Positions 48,669-57,426 of a stretch of 64,000 nt of DNA are shown here, one piece after another. This DNA comes from Lachnospiraceae bacterium (GTDB taxonomy: Bacteria; Bacillota; Clostridia; Lachnospirales; Lachnospiraceae), in NCBI GenBank assembly GCA_900770785.1, contig CAAGLJ010000224.1:1-64000 (forward strand), written 5' to 3'. The translations under genes were made by a program, and so were the position numbers. Under the pieces are notes generated by a model, which saw nothing but the letters and a program-made list of their open reading frames with translations, made no database searches and was not told the origin of the DNA. Each line of letters starts with the position of its first letter. Positions within the stretch are counted from its first letter, which is position 1.

Positions 48669-48750
48669 GCGGTCAGTTCGAGACCTTCCTGACCGAAGCG
48701 TGTCTGCCTTAAGGCAGATAACGAGGAAAAAAACAAAACTAAAGGAGACA
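48669..48750 (+). ncRNA. Probable preQ1-sensing riboswitch in the queT leader
   Basis: CGGTCAG (48670-48676) pairs with CTGACCG (48689-48695) around a 12-base loop starting TTCGAG. A second hairpin follows: TCTGCC (48703-48708) with GGCAGA (48713-48718), extended by CGT and ACG. The first loop contains CCTT (48684-48687), which can pair with GAGG (48723-48726), making a pseudoknot with an embedded stem. An A-rich tail ends AAAACTAAAGGAG, running into the ribosome site, as in preQ1-I switches. Location before a queuosine-precursor transporter is typical. The class (I with insertion, II or III) is not settled by eye. Confidence 0.65.
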
Positions 48751-48751
48751 A

Positions 48752-49258
48752 ATGAATATGGAAAAGAAGACAAAGAACACTACCCTGTACCTGACCCAGG
48801 GGGCTATGATTGCTGCCCTCTATGTGGTGCTTACCATGATCGCCAATGCTTTCGGACTGGCTAGTATGGCCATTCAGATCCGCTTTTCGGAGGCCCTGAC
48901 CATCTTGCCTTATTTTACGCCGGCAGCAATCCCGGGCCTGTTTGTAGGATGTCTGCTGAGTAATCTGATGACCGGAGCCATGCCTTTGGATGTGATTTTC
49001 GGCAGTCTGGCAACCCTTATGGGAGCAATGGGAACCTACGCTTTACGAAGGCAAAAGTGGCTGCTGCCTCTGCCTCCTATTGTGGCAAATGTGATTGTGG
49101 TACCGCCTCTGCTGGCTTATGTATACCAGATTCCGGGAAGTATTGCTTACTTTGCACTTACGGTAGGAGCAGGAGAAATCATCTCCTGTGGAATTCTGGG
49201 AATGCTGCTGTTGTTTGCACTGGAAAGATACCGAACCATTCTTTTTCCAGCTAAATAA
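48752..49258 (+). CDS. queT: QueT-family queuosine precursor transporter
   Basis: QueT is the substrate-binding S component of an ECF importer for preQ1 or a related queuosine precursor. The 168-residue protein has five or six membrane helices and the family pattern QGAMIAALYVVLTMIANAFGLASMAIQIRFSEALTILPYFTPAAIPGLFVGCLLSN over 15-69. Genes for the ECF ATPases are not here and would be shared with other S components. AAAGGAG precedes two possible ATG codons (48752, 48758). A leader with a riboswitch-like fold controls it. Confidence 0.92.
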   Translation: MNMEKKTKNTTLYLTQGAMIAALYVVLTMIANAFGLASMAIQIRFSEALTILPYFTPAAIPGLFVGCLLSNLMTGAMPLDVIFGSLATLMGAMGTYALRRQKWLLPLPPIVANVIVVPPLLAYVYQIPGSIAYFALTVGAGEIISCGILGMLLLFALERYRTILFPAK

Positions 49259-49272
49259 AGAAGATAAGAAAA

Positions 49273-49302
49273 GGGGCTGCTGCAAACTGCATCAGCCTCT
49301 TT
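49273..49302. terminator. Bidirectional terminator between queT and prs
   Basis: GGGGCTGCTGCA (49273-49284) pairs with TGCATCAGCCTC (49288-49299), one mismatch and one G-T pair, loop AAC. TTTCATC follows on the plus strand and TTTTCTTATC on the minus strand, so it can end both convergent genes. Confidence 0.78.
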
Positions 49303-49319
49303 CATCATTTAGCATAGTC

Positions 49320-50513
49320 TTATTTTTTATGCAGTTTCTCGGCCTTATAGCGACTTACTACATTCTGGATGCGCTCATTGGGCACCAGCAAATCGCTGAT
49401 GGAGGAGTCGTGGTTTAAGGTATCAATGATATAAGCAATATATTTACTCATATCACAGTTGATATACCACTCGCGGCTCAATAATTCCGGAGTCTGATAA
49501 ATCAGATTGGTAGTGAGAACCCTGCTGATATAGCCCTTTTCGTAGGCCTCATCAAATTTTGCCAGACCATTGGTGAAAAGGCCGAAGGTGGAGAAAACAA
49601 AAATACGATTAGCCTTGCGTTCCTTCAGGGCAGCAGCCACCTCAATAACGCTTTCCCCCGAGGAAATCATATCATCAATGATAATCATATCCTTACCCTC
49701 CACATTAGTACCCAGAAACTCATGGGCAATAATGGGATTTCGTCCGTTGACGATTCTGGTATAATCACGGCGCTTGTAGAACATACCCATATCCAGTCCA
49801 AGTACATTGGCAATGTAGATAGCCCGTCCCATTCCGCCTTCATCGGGGCTGATTACCATCATGTGGTCAGCATCGATCTGTAAATCAGAAACATTCCGAA
49901 GGAGATTTTTTATAAACTGATAGGAGGCCTGTACCGTTTCAAAGCCATGTAAAGGAATAGCATTCTGTACTCTGGGATCATGGGCATCAAAGGTGATAAT
50001 ATTGTCTACACCCATGCTTACCAGCTCCTGCAGGGCAAGAGCACAGTCAAGGGATTCCCTGGAGGTTCTTTTGTGCTGTCTGCTTTCGTAAAGAAAAGGC
50101 ATGATAACGGTGATTCTTCTGGCCTTACCGCCGACAGCGGCGATAATACGTTTTAAATCCTGATAGTGATCATCGGGAGACATATGGTTTGAATGTCCGC
50201 TTAAGGAGTAGGTAATACTGTAGTTACATACATCTACCAGGATATAAAGATCTGAACCGCGAACAGATTCCAGAATAACACCTTTACCCTCACCGGAACC
50301 GAACCGGGGGGTATGGGAGGAAAGGATATAGGAATCACGCTGATAGCCGGCAAAGGCCAGGCTGTCCTTATGCTCATGCTCCCTTTCTGTTCTCCATTTA
50401 ACCAGATAATAATCAACCTTTTTGCCCAGCTCCGCACAGCTTTGAAGGGGAATCATACCCAATGAACCTGCGGGAATAGATTGCAAATCTCTTTTTTCTT
50501 CACGCTTTGACAT
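49320..50513 (-). CDS. prs: Ribose-phosphate pyrophosphokinase, long form
   Basis: The enzyme makes PRPP from ribose-5-phosphate and ATP for nucleotide, His, Trp and NAD synthesis and for salvage by Upp. The 397-residue protein is longer than the usual 315; about 60-80 extra residues lie at the N-terminal side. Motifs are present: VIMPFLYESRQHKR near 155, TFDAHDPRVQN near 190, and the PRPP loop MIIIDDMISSGESVIEVA near 285-302. A GTG five codons upstream (50528) is possible, but ATG 50513 follows GTGAGGA. It lies 11 bases after the dnaI-like gene. Confidence 0.92.
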   Translation of the reverse strand: MSKREEKRDLQSIPAGSLGMIPLQSCAELGKKVDYYLVKWRTEREHEHKDSLAFAGYQRDSYILSSHTPRFGSGEGKGVILESVRGSDLYILVDVCNYSITYSLSGHSNHMSPDDHYQDLKRIIAAVGGKARRITVIMPFLYESRQHKRTSRESLDCALALQELVSMGVDNIITFDAHDPRVQNAIPLHGFETVQASYQFIKNLLRNVSDLQIDADHMMVISPDEGGMGRAIYIANVLGLDMGMFYKRRDYTRIVNGRNPIIAHEFLGTNVEGKDMIIIDDMISSGESVIEVAAALKERKANRIFVFSTFGLFTNGLAKFDEAYEKGYISRVLTTNLIYQTPELLSREWYINCDMSKYIAYIIDTLNHDSSISDLLVPNERIQNVVSRYKAEKLHKK

Positions 50514-50524
50514 GAAAGAAATCC

Positions 50525-51496
50525 TCACTTTCTGTTTGATAAACGTTTTTTATACATTCTGATATCCGGACCGGTAATTTTACATAAATCAAAATTACTG
50601 GTAATCCGGGAAAAAATACGGTCTGAATAACGATCCCTCAGCTCCTGTAAAGACAGGTTGGTGGAAATAATAATGGATTTTTTTCTGAGAATCCGCTCAT
50701 TTAAGCAGGAAAAAAACTGGGAAGATGAGAAGGCATTAGTAACTTCTGTTCCCAGATCGTCAATAATCAGTAAATCGCAGGAATATAAATCCTCATATAT
50801 ATCATTTAGAGCATCCTTATTATGGTAGTCAAAGGCATTCTGGGAAATCCGGTCAAATAAGGCAGCTGCACTGAAATAAATAGCAGAATGGCCTGAATCA
50901 ATCAGCTCCCTGGCAACACAGCCGGAGAGAAAAGATTTCCCTGTACCTACTGTACCATAAAAGAAAAGATTATGATAGTCAGAATCGAAGCTCTTTACAA
51001 AATCATGACAGGTTTCGACAGCCTTCTGAAACCGCTGCAGATCCTCCCCTTCATAGAATTCGTCAGATAAATGGGAAAAGTTCTGTCTTTCCAGAAGCTC
51101 CTTTATATTGGACTGCTCATAAAGGAAGGTGATCATCTGCTGCTTAAAACAGCTGCATTTCTGATTCCGAATATAGCCCGTATCCCGACAGGCAGAACAA
51201 ACGTAAGCAGGCTCTAAAAAGTCTTTCCCCAGTCCGGAAGAGATAAGAAGCTCCTTCTGTCGGCGCCGCAAATCAGCCAGCGAAGCTCTCAGCCTGTCCA
51301 GGGCAGACTCATCCCCATCCAAAAGCAGGCGGGCATGGTCAACCGAGAGGGAAGCAATTTGTCGGGAAAGATCCTCATAGCCTTCCACATGGGAATTAAC
51401 GTATCGGATTTTCTCGTCCAGCCGCTGGCGTTCGTTCAGCTGCCGCTCTTCATAGGTTCGCATAATAGCATTGTATTGAGAATTGGTTAATGCCAC
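50525..51496 (-). CDS. DnaI/DnaC-type helicase loader ATPase
   Basis: The 323-residue AAA+ protein probably loads the replicative helicase DnaB/DnaC during replication start and restart. The N-terminal part is helical; a zinc site is formed by Cys100, Cys103, Cys114 and Cys116 (CSACRDTG, then KCSCF), as in Bacillus DnaI. The ATPase has Walker A GTVGTGKS at 181-188, Walker B LLIIDDLGTE at 242-251 and an arginine-finger region DRYSDRIFSRI near 290. It follows the dnaD-like gene by 11 bases, and the pair lies directly downstream of a DnaA-box cluster. Confidence 0.92.
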   Translation of the reverse strand: MALTNSQYNAIMRTYEERQLNERQRLDEKIRYVNSHVEGYEDLSRQIASLSVDHARLLLDGDESALDRLRASLADLRRRQKELLISSGLGKDFLEPAYVCSACRDTGYIRNQKCSCFKQQMITFLYEQSNIKELLERQNFSHLSDEFYEGEDLQRFQKAVETCHDFVKSFDSDYHNLFFYGTVGTGKSFLSGCVARELIDSGHSAIYFSAAALFDRISQNAFDYHNKDALNDIYEDLYSCDLLIIDDLGTEVTNAFSSSQFFSCLNERILRKKSIIISTNLSLQELRDRYSDRIFSRITSNFDLCKITGPDIRMYKKRLSNRK

Positions 51497-51507
51497 GGTG
51501 TTCTCCT

Positions 51508-52596
51508 TTAGTTACTGAGAAGTTCCTTCTCAAGAACGTCAAAGTCATAGTCATTCTGCTGAAATTGATTAAACTTATTTCTGGAAGAAAAAGAAGAAGG
51601 CGTATTCTTCTTCCGGCTTCCAAAGGAGGCATCGGCCCGGGCAATATCCGATTTATGGCAGACACCGGCAGTCTTCCAGCTGCTCAAAATCTTATCCGCA
51701 TACTCAAAGCGATGCTTGTCCGTAGCTAAAACAGTACGTTCGCAGGCTTCCAGAATGATGTCGGCAGAAAAGCCGTAAACCTGATACCACCTTTTAATGT
51801 ATTCCGTTTCCCTGGGAGTAGGATTTGCAGATTTCCCAAGAGCATTCATTACCGTATAAACCTGCTTATCGTATCTGGCTGTGTTAAGCTGTGCCTGTGA
51901 GGGGCTGGTAATATGTGCCTGCGCCCAGCTGATTGCTACCTTTTCAATATAACGGAAATCCTTCTTACCCCGGTCTATGCAATATTGAAGCAGATAATCT
52001 ATTAAATCAAAAGAAAAATGAAGCTGGTCGGAAATAAACAGCAGGGAGCGTATATCACCGGCACTCAAAGTTTTTCCCAGATAGGATTCTGCAATAAACA
52101 GAAGCTGGGAAGTGGATTCCCGACTCTTAAATTCTGCCAGCTGATCCAGAGTATACTCCGGTTTGCTGTAGACGGCTGTCTTTGGCTCTTTGCAGGAAAC
52201 AGCCTCCGGTTTAAGGATGGCAGGTCGGGAAACCGGAGCAGAAGCAGACTGAGAAGCCTGCACCTGAAAGGATAAAGGCTGGGAAATTTCCTGCTGAGGC
52301 AGGGAAAGCTCACAGAGCATGATTCCCGCAGGCTGATTGCTTTCGTTATAATCAACCTTCAACACACCCTTATCCTGCCAATAGGAGAGGGCTCTCAAAA
52401 TATCCTTTTCGGTGTAATTAAAGTAGTCGGCCAGGGCAGATACACTGGTATCCTGCCTGCTGCCACTGTGGCGCAGCAAATAAAGGTAGACCTTTAACTG
52501 AGCATCATTGGCACCAGCCATATAACAGTCAATAAACTGGTTGGATACACTGGTATATTCCAGGTTCCGATAATCTTTAATTTTTAATTGGCCCAT
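51508..52596 (-). CDS. DnaD-domain replication initiation protein
   Basis: The 362-residue protein starts MGQLKIKDYRNLEY and has an N-terminal winged helix (YLYLLRHSGSRQDTSVSALADYFNYTEKDILRALSYW) like DnaD/DnaB, a Ser/Pro/Gln-rich linker, and two DnaD-like (DDBH2) domains at about 170-230 and 235-310, the second ending with the YADKILSSWKTAGV pattern that is a family mark. These proteins remodel origin DNA and recruit the helicase loader. Upstream in-frame codons reach 52665, but the TATAAT box at 52645 lies there; ATG 52596 fits the promoter and an AGGATGGATAGG site. Confidence 0.9.
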   Translation of the reverse strand: MGQLKIKDYRNLEYTSVSNQFIDCYMAGANDAQLKVYLYLLRHSGSRQDTSVSALADYFNYTEKDILRALSYWQDKGVLKVDYNESNQPAGIMLCELSLPQQEISQPLSFQVQASQSASAPVSRPAILKPEAVSCKEPKTAVYSKPEYTLDQLAEFKSRESTSQLLFIAESYLGKTLSAGDIRSLLFISDQLHFSFDLIDYLLQYCIDRGKKDFRYIEKVAISWAQAHITSPSQAQLNTARYDKQVYTVMNALGKSANPTPRETEYIKRWYQVYGFSADIILEACERTVLATDKHRFEYADKILSSWKTAGVCHKSDIARADASFGSRKKNTPSSFSSRNKFNQFQQNDYDFDVLEKELLSN

Positions 52597-52644
52597 ACCT
52601 ATCCATCCTATTCCACAAACTAAATCTTTTTTTGAAGCAACGAA

Positions 52645-52673
52645 ATTATACCACATCAAAATCAAAAAGAAAA
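52645..52673 (-). promoter_or_regulatory. Probable promoter of dnaD-dnaI-prs
   Basis: On the minus strand TATAAT occupies 52645-52650, with TTTTCT 17 bases upstream as a weak -35 (about 52668-52673). The expected start lies near 52638, giving a leader of about 40 bases. DnaA boxes begin some 55 bases upstream of the -35. Confidence 0.5.
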
Positions 52674-52728
52674 CCTTAAAAAGCCCACAGAGCCTTTAAA
52701 ACAGGACGTTTTAAAAGCGGGTGGAAAC

Positions 52729-52890
52729 TGTGGATAATGTGGATAAAAAAGTGGATATATTTTGGTAAAGCAGAGTAAGCCCTGAAAAAACAGTCTCTTT
52801 TGCCGCTGCCAATACCGGGTTTATGCTGAAAAATATCCACAGTACTTAAACTCCATAAAATTGGTTCAAAACTGTGGATATGGTGGATAA
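52729..52890. promoter_or_regulatory. Cluster of six DnaA-box-like sites upstream of dnaD
   Basis: The consensus box in this direction is TGTGGATAA. Exact copies are at 52729-52737 and 52738-52746, end to end. Near matches are at 52750-52758 (AGTGGATAT), 52833-52841 in the opposite direction (ATATCCACA), 52873-52881 (TGTGGATAT) and 52882-52890 (GGTGGATAA), the last two also end to end. An AT-rich palindrome (TTTAAAAC with GTTTTAAA, 52695-52715) lies beside the first group. The sites occupy the gap between dnaD and murC. They may be a DnaA-controlled promoter, a DnaA reservoir or an initiation-related element. Confidence 0.85.
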
Positions 52891-54270
52891 CTAAATTCCC
52901 AAAAGACTTTCTCCCACTTTTACAATATCTCCGGCACCCATAGTTATCAACAGATCACCGTTGATAGAATTTTGCAGTAAAAAATTTTCGATCTCATCAA
53001 AAGTGGGAAAATAGAAGCATTCCGTTTGGGTTTTTTCGATTTCTTTTTTCAAATCCAGGGAAGAGATTCCCAAAGTATTCTTTTCCCGGGCAGCATAAAT
53101 ATCGGCTAAAATCACATAATCTGCCAGGGAAAGAGCCTGGGCAAATTCCGTTAAAAAGGCCTTGGTCCGGGTATAGGTGTGGGGTTGGAAAATACACCAG
53201 ATCCGGTTGTGAGGCAATGCTTTGGCAGCAGTTAAAGTGGCGCGAATCTCAGTGGGATGATGGGCATAGTCATCAATAACAGTAATCTCCCCCAGCTTTC
53301 CTTTATATTGAAAACGGCGTTCCGTACCCGAAAAGCCTGCCAGTGCCTTTAACGTATTTTCCATAGGAAGCTCTAAAAGCTCACTTAAAGCCAGGACAGC
53401 CAATGCGTTGGAAACATTATGAAGGCCAAAAACTCCCAGGGAAACAGGAATGGGAGCCTGCCCGGGACGGTTCAGCAAAAAGGAGGGAAGCCCCTGCTGA
53501 TCATAGGAAATTTCGGTAGCATAATAGTGGCAGTCCTCGCTGAAACCATAACGCACAACCCTGCAGTCCAGATTTTCAGTAATGGCAGAAAGATTTTCAA
53601 TATCGTTATTAATAATCAGTGCTCCATCCTGGGGTAAAAGAGAGGCAAAACGATGGAAGGAGTGCTGAATATCCTGTAAGTCTTTGAAAAAGTCCATATG
53701 ATCCTCTTCGATATTGAGGATAATACTGATTTTAGGAAAAAAGCTTAAAAAGCTGTTGGTATATTCACAGGCCTCGGTGACAAAATATGGGGAATGGCCA
53801 ATGCGGATATTTCCCCCGATGGAAGGCAGGATTCCTCCGATGGAAAGGGTAGGATCGGTATCGGAGGCAAGGAGAACATCTCCTATCATGGAAGTAGTAG
53901 TGGTTTTGCCATGAGTACCGCTGACGGCAATGGGAAGTGCATAGTTACGCATCAGCTGACCTAAGAGCTGGGCTCTTGTCAGAGTAGGAAGATTCCGGGA
54001 AAAAGCATCCGCAAGCTCTGGATTATCTTCATGGACAGCCGCCGTATAAACCACCAGATCCACAGTATCATCAATGTGGGAAACCTGCTGGTCATAATAC
54101 AAATGTGCGCCCTCCTTTTCCAGCTGCCTGGTAAGGGAGGACTCCTTAATATCGGAACCGGAAACGGTAAAACCTCTGGATAACAGAATCTGAGCCAGAC
54201 CACTCATACTGATTCCGCCTATTCCCATAAAATAGACATGGACAGGTTTTTTAAAATCAATTTCAAACAT
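52891..54270 (-). CDS. murC: UDP-N-acetylmuramate--L-alanine ligase
   Basis: MurC adds L-alanine to UDP-MurNAc with ATP, starting the peptidoglycan stem peptide. The 459-residue protein has the Rossmann start VYFMGIGGISMSGLAQIL near 11-28, the ATP loop SGTHGKTTTTSMIGDVL near 114-130, the Mur ligase block NIEEDHMDFF, and DDYAHHPTEIRATL near 340-353. The frame is open upstream to 54501, but ATG 54270 follows GGAGG and the promoter lies in between. The stop codon directly abuts the last DnaA-like box. Confidence 0.97.
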   Translation of the reverse strand: MFEIDFKKPVHVYFMGIGGISMSGLAQILLSRGFTVSGSDIKESSLTRQLEKEGAHLYYDQQVSHIDDTVDLVVYTAAVHEDNPELADAFSRNLPTLTRAQLLGQLMRNYALPIAVSGTHGKTTTTSMIGDVLLASDTDPTLSIGGILPSIGGNIRIGHSPYFVTEACEYTNSFLSFFPKISIILNIEEDHMDFFKDLQDIQHSFHRFASLLPQDGALIINNDIENLSAITENLDCRVVRYGFSEDCHYYATEISYDQQGLPSFLLNRPGQAPIPVSLGVFGLHNVSNALAVLALSELLELPMENTLKALAGFSGTERRFQYKGKLGEITVIDDYAHHPTEIRATLTAAKALPHNRIWCIFQPHTYTRTKAFLTEFAQALSLADYVILADIYAAREKNTLGISSLDLKKEIEKTQTECFYFPTFDEIENFLLQNSINGDLLITMGAGDIVKVGESLLGI

Positions 54271-54352
54271 AATTGCCTCCTGATGCTTTATGCGGATATG
54301 CTCATCTATCCAGTGGAAGCACAAACATTTCCTGCACATTTTATTACTGTCT

Positions 54353-54380
54353 ATTATACCTTTTTGCACAAAAAAAACAA
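54353..54380 (-). promoter_or_regulatory. Probable murC promoter
   Basis: On the minus strand TATAAT at 54353-54358 and TTGTTT at 54375-54380, spacing 16. The leader to the murC start would be about 75 bases. Confidence 0.6.
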
Positions 54381-54494
54381 AGTTATTTTCCCTGCTGAAA
54401 GGAGGAAATATCAAAAGGAAAATATCGGAAAAAAATTTTAAAATGAGATAGAAAATGAATATTTTGTACAGATAATTGCAAAAAATGGAATTAT

Positions 54495-54522
54495 TTGACA
54501 AAAAGTTTGGTGTTAGTAATAA
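54495..54522 (+). promoter_or_regulatory. Distal glgC promoter
   Basis: Perfect TTGACA at 54495-54500, with TAATAA at 54517-54522 (spacing 16) or AATAAT one base later. It would give a leader of about 145 bases. Confidence 0.55.
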
Positions 54523-54602
54523 TAAGGGAAGAAAAAAACGTTTTTAACTATTAAAAATGCACAAATTATACAGAAAAATAAAGAAAATATTTGTAAAAGT
54601 CA

Positions 54603-54631
54603 TTCACTTATTTCCTCCTATATGTTATAAT
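54603..54631 (+). promoter_or_regulatory. Proximal glgC promoter with extended -10
   Basis: TTCACT at 54603-54608 and TATAAT at 54626-54631, spacing 17, with TG one base before the -10 box. Predicted start near 54638, about 38 bases before the start codon. Confidence 0.7.
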
Positions 54632-54675
54632 TATAACTACTTAAGAAAGGCAAGAAGAGAATTAGAGGTGATGAC

Positions 54676-55947
54676 ATGATTAAGAAAGAAATGATTGCCA
54701 TGTTGTTGGCAGGAGGCCAGGGAAGCCGTTTGGGTGTGCTGACATCGAAGGTTGCAAAACCGGCAGTAGCGTTCGGTGGAAAGTATCGCATTATTGATTT
54801 CCCATTGAGTAACTGCATCAACTCCGGAGTTGATACGGTAGGTGTACTGACCCAGTACCAGCCACTTCGATTAAATACTCATATTGGTATTGGAATTCCC
54901 TGGGATCTGGATCGTAATATTGGAGGTGTAACCGTATTGCCGCCCTATGAGAAGAGTGCTCATAGTGAGTGGTATACAGGTACAGCCAATGCCATTTACC
55001 AGAATATGGCTTACATGGAGACCTATAATCCGGAATATGTTCTGATTCTGTCAGGGGATCATATTTATAAGATGGATTATGAGGTCATGTTGGATTTCCA
55101 TAAGCAGAATAATGCAGAATGTACCATAGCGGTAATGCAGGTTCCCATGAAGGAGGCTAATCGTTTTGGCATCATGATTACCGACGAGAACCGGAAAATT
55201 GTAGATTTTGAAGAGAAGCCGGAAAATCCCAGAAGCAATCTGGCCTCTATGGGTATTTACATATTTAACTGGAAAACGTTGAAGGATGCACTGATTCGTA
55301 TGGCAGATCAGCCGGCTCTGGACTTTGGTAAACATATTATTCCCTATTGTCACAGTCAGGGGGCACCTCTATATGCTTATGAATTCAATGGCTATTGGAA
55401 GGATGTGGGTACCTTAAGCTCTTATTGGGAAGCAAATATGGAGCTGATTGACATCGTTCCGGAATTTAATCTGTATGAAGAGTACTGGAAGATTTATACC
55501 AAGAGCGATATTCTTCCACCCCAGTATCTGGCCAGCAGCAGCGTGGTGGAAAGAAGTATTATTGGCGAAGGAACGGATGTTTATGGAGAGGTTTACAATT
55601 CCGTAATCGGCTGTGGAGTTACTATTGGTGAGGGAACCATAGTGCGGGATTCGATTATTATGAATAATACGGTGATTGGAGCAGGCTGTGAGCTGAATAA
55701 GGCCATTGTTGCCGAGAAGGTGATTATTCATGACAAGGTAAAACTGGGAATCGGGGAAGAAGCAAAGAATGAAACCCATCCCCATATTTACAATCATGGC
55801 CTGGTATGTATTGGTGAGAAAAGTACTTTGCCGGAGGGCTTAACAGTAGGCAAAAACGCCTGCATATTCGGTGAGACGAATAAGGATGATTATGAGAATC
55901 TGACTCTTGCCAGCGGAAAAACATTAATTAAGGCAGGTGATGAATAG
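54676..55947 (+). CDS. glgC: Glucose-1-phosphate adenylyltransferase
   Basis: GlgC makes ADP-glucose from glucose-1-phosphate and ATP, the controlled step of glycogen synthesis. The 423-residue protein has the nucleotide loop [14 protein letters not shown] at 10-23, [19 protein letters not shown] near 33-51, the ADP-glucose block [12 protein letters not shown] and [16 protein letters not shown] near 115-130, [11 protein letters not shown] near 177-187, and a C-terminal left-handed beta helix from about 290. It ends in a TAG overlapping the GTG of glgD, so both are made together. GAGGTGATG precedes the ATG. Confidence 0.96.
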   Translation: MIKKEMIAMLLAGGQGSRLGVLTSKVAKPAVAFGGKYRIIDFPLSNCINSGVDTVGVLTQYQPLRLNTHIGIGIPWDLDRNIGGVTVLPPYEKSAHSEWYTGTANAIYQNMAYMETYNPEYVLILSGDHIYKMDYEVMLDFHKQNNAECTIAVMQVPMKEANRFGIMITDENRKIVDFEEKPENPRSNLASMGIYIFNWKTLKDALIRMADQPALDFGKHIIPYCHSQGAPLYAYEFNGYWKDVGTLSSYWEANMELIDIVPEFNLYEEYWKIYTKSDILPPQYLASSSVVERSIIGEGTDVYGEVYNSVIGCGVTIGEGTIVRDSIIMNNTVIGAGCELNKAIVAEKVIIHDKVKLGIGEEAKNETHPHIYNHGLVCIGEKSTLPEGLTVGKNACIFGETNKDDYENLTLASGKTLIKAGDE

Positions 55948-57065
55948 TGAGAGCAATCGGTGTTATTTTAGCAGGTGGTAATAACCACAGAATGAAGGAA
56001 TTATCCCAGAAGCGTGCCGTTGGTGCCATGCCAATCGCAGGCAGCTATCGAAGTATTGATTTTTCCTTGAGCAATATGTCCAATTCCAATATCAAAAAGG
56101 TGGCTGTTTTTACCCAGTATAATGCCAGAAGTCTGAATGAGCATCTTGGATCCTCCAAATGGTGGGATTTTGGACGTAAACAGGGAGGTTTGTCCGTATT
56201 TACTCCGGCAGTGACAGCGGAAAACAGTACCTGGTACAGAGGGACTGCAGACTCTATTTATCAGAATCTGTCCTTCTTAAAGAGCAGTCATGAGCCTTAT
56301 GTAGTCATTGCCTCCGGTGATTGTGTTTACAAGATGGATTATAATAAGGTACTGGAGTATCATATTCAGAAGAAGGCAGATATTACGGTGGTTTGTAAGG
56401 ACATGCCCAGGGATGTGCCTATTGAGCGCTTTGGGACGATTAAGATGAACGAGGAAAGCCGTATTGAGGAGTTTGAAGAAAAGCCCATTGTGGCAAGAAC
56501 CAATACCATTTCCTGTGGAATCTATGTAATCAGAAGAAGACTTCTCATTGAGATGATTGAGCGGTGTGCCCAGGAAGATCGTTATGATTTTGTTAAGGAT
56601 GTACTTATCCGCTATAAAGGGCAGAAGCGTATTTTTGGATATAAGATTAAGGAATACTGGAAGAACATTGCCTCTGTTGAAGACTATTTCCAGACCAATA
56701 TGGACTTTCTGAAGCCGGAAATCAGAGAGTATTTCTTTAAAACCTATCCGGATATTTATTCCAAGGTGGATGATTTGCCGCCGGCCAAGTACAATGTTGG
56801 TTCAAAGGTAAGAAACAGTCTCATTTCCAGTGGCTGTATTGTCAATGGGGAAGTGGAAGACTCGATAGTGTTTAAGAAAAGTTTTATCGGCAATAACTGC
56901 GTCATTAAGAATTCCATTATCTTAAATGATGTATATATTGGAGACAATACTTACATTGAGAACTGCATCGTAGAAAGCAGGGATACGATTAAGGCCAATT
57001 CTTATCACAAGGGTGAGGATGGAATCAAGATTGTGATAGAAAGAAATGATCGTTATATTATTTGA
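55947..57065 (+). CDS. glgD: GlgD subunit of ADP-glucose pyrophosphorylase
   Basis: GlgD is a GlgC paralogue of Firmicutes that on its own has little or no activity and modulates GlgC in a mixed tetramer. The 372-residue protein has a changed nucleotide loop, LAGGNNHRMKELS, in place of GGQGSRL, then SYRSIDFSLSNMSNS and a shorter GDCVYKMDYNKVL where GlgC has GDHIYKMDY. The C-terminal half is a beta helix with repeats such as DSIVFKKSFIGNNCVIKNSII. It starts with GTG sharing one base with the glgC stop. Ribosome reinitiation is likely. Confidence 0.93.
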   Translation: MRAIGVILAGGNNHRMKELSQKRAVGAMPIAGSYRSIDFSLSNMSNSNIKKVAVFTQYNARSLNEHLGSSKWWDFGRKQGGLSVFTPAVTAENSTWYRGTADSIYQNLSFLKSSHEPYVVIASGDCVYKMDYNKVLEYHIQKKADITVVCKDMPRDVPIERFGTIKMNEESRIEEFEEKPIVARTNTISCGIYVIRRRLLIEMIERCAQEDRYDFVKDVLIRYKGQKRIFGYKIKEYWKNIASVEDYFQTNMDFLKPEIREYFFKTYPDIYSKVDDLPPAKYNVGSKVRNSLISSGCIVNGEVEDSIVFKKSFIGNNCVIKNSIILNDVYIGDNTYIENCIVESRDTIKANSYHKGEDGIKIVIERNDRYII

Positions 57066-57116
57066 TTTAACTGACGACGGGGGTTGTCGTTCCACGAAAG
57101 ATAGAGGGTTTACTTA

Positions 57117-57383
57117 ATGACAATTACAGATGTATGGGTACGTAAGGTTACTAAAGAAGGAAAGCTGAAGGCTATTGTTTCCATTACTGTGGATAATGAA
57201 TTTGTAGTCCACGATATTAAGGTAATTGAAGGAGAGAAGGGATTATTCATCGCAATGCCCAGCAAGAAGGCGGCAGATGGCGAATATCGGGATATAGCAC
57301 ATCCCATCAACTCTTCCACCAGAGAAATGATTCAAAGTACTATTCTTAAGGCTTATGAGGAGGCGTTGGAGCAGAAGGAATAG
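57117..57383 (+). CDS. spoVG: SpoVG family RNA/DNA-binding regulator
   Basis: SpoVG is a small site-specific nucleic acid-binding protein; in Bacillus it affects septation and sporulation and in other Firmicutes it controls virulence and envelope genes. The 88-residue protein begins [11 protein letters not shown] and has [36 protein letters not shown], the complete core. AGAGGG precedes the ATG. It follows glgD by 51 bases and shares that transcript or has a weak promoter of its own. A terminator follows. Confidence 0.96.
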   Translation: MTITDVWVRKVTKEGKLKAIVSITVDNEFVVHDIKVIEGEKGLFIAMPSKKAADGEYRDIAHPINSSTREMIQSTILKAYEEALEQKE

Positions 57384-57394
57384 ATGAGTATTTT

Positions 57395-57426
57395 AAGGGG
57401 CTGTCGGAAAATAGGCAGCCCCTTTT
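57395..57426. terminator. Terminator after spoVG, facing mobB
   Basis: AAGGGGCTGTC (57395-57405) pairs with GGCAGCCCCTT (57414-57424) with one G-T pair; TT and A follow. It ends 1 base before the mobB stop codon region and may also serve mobB from the other side. Confidence 0.8.

Larger units (their letters stand above)
54271..54675. other. 405-base intergenic region between divergent murC and glgC
   Basis: Very AT-rich. It holds a minus-strand promoter for murC and two plus-strand promoters for glgC, listed separately. Between 54385 and 54490 I see only AT-rich sequence and an isolated AAAGGAGG without a usable start codon. No small gene or RNA fold was recognised. Confidence 0.6.

Noticed and set aside
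48643..48864. Small plus-strand frame overlapping the queT leader
   Set aside because: It covers the riboswitch-like fold and overlaps queT in another frame, without a ribosome site.
52597..52890. Chromosomal replication origin
   Set aside because: DnaA boxes are present, but dnaA and dnaN are absent, and genes on both sides do not show an origin-like divergence. A DnaA-responsive regulatory region is the safer call.
54271..54501. Upstream extension of murC on the minus strand
   Set aside because: The ATG at 54270 follows GGAGG and a TATAAT promoter lies within the extension.
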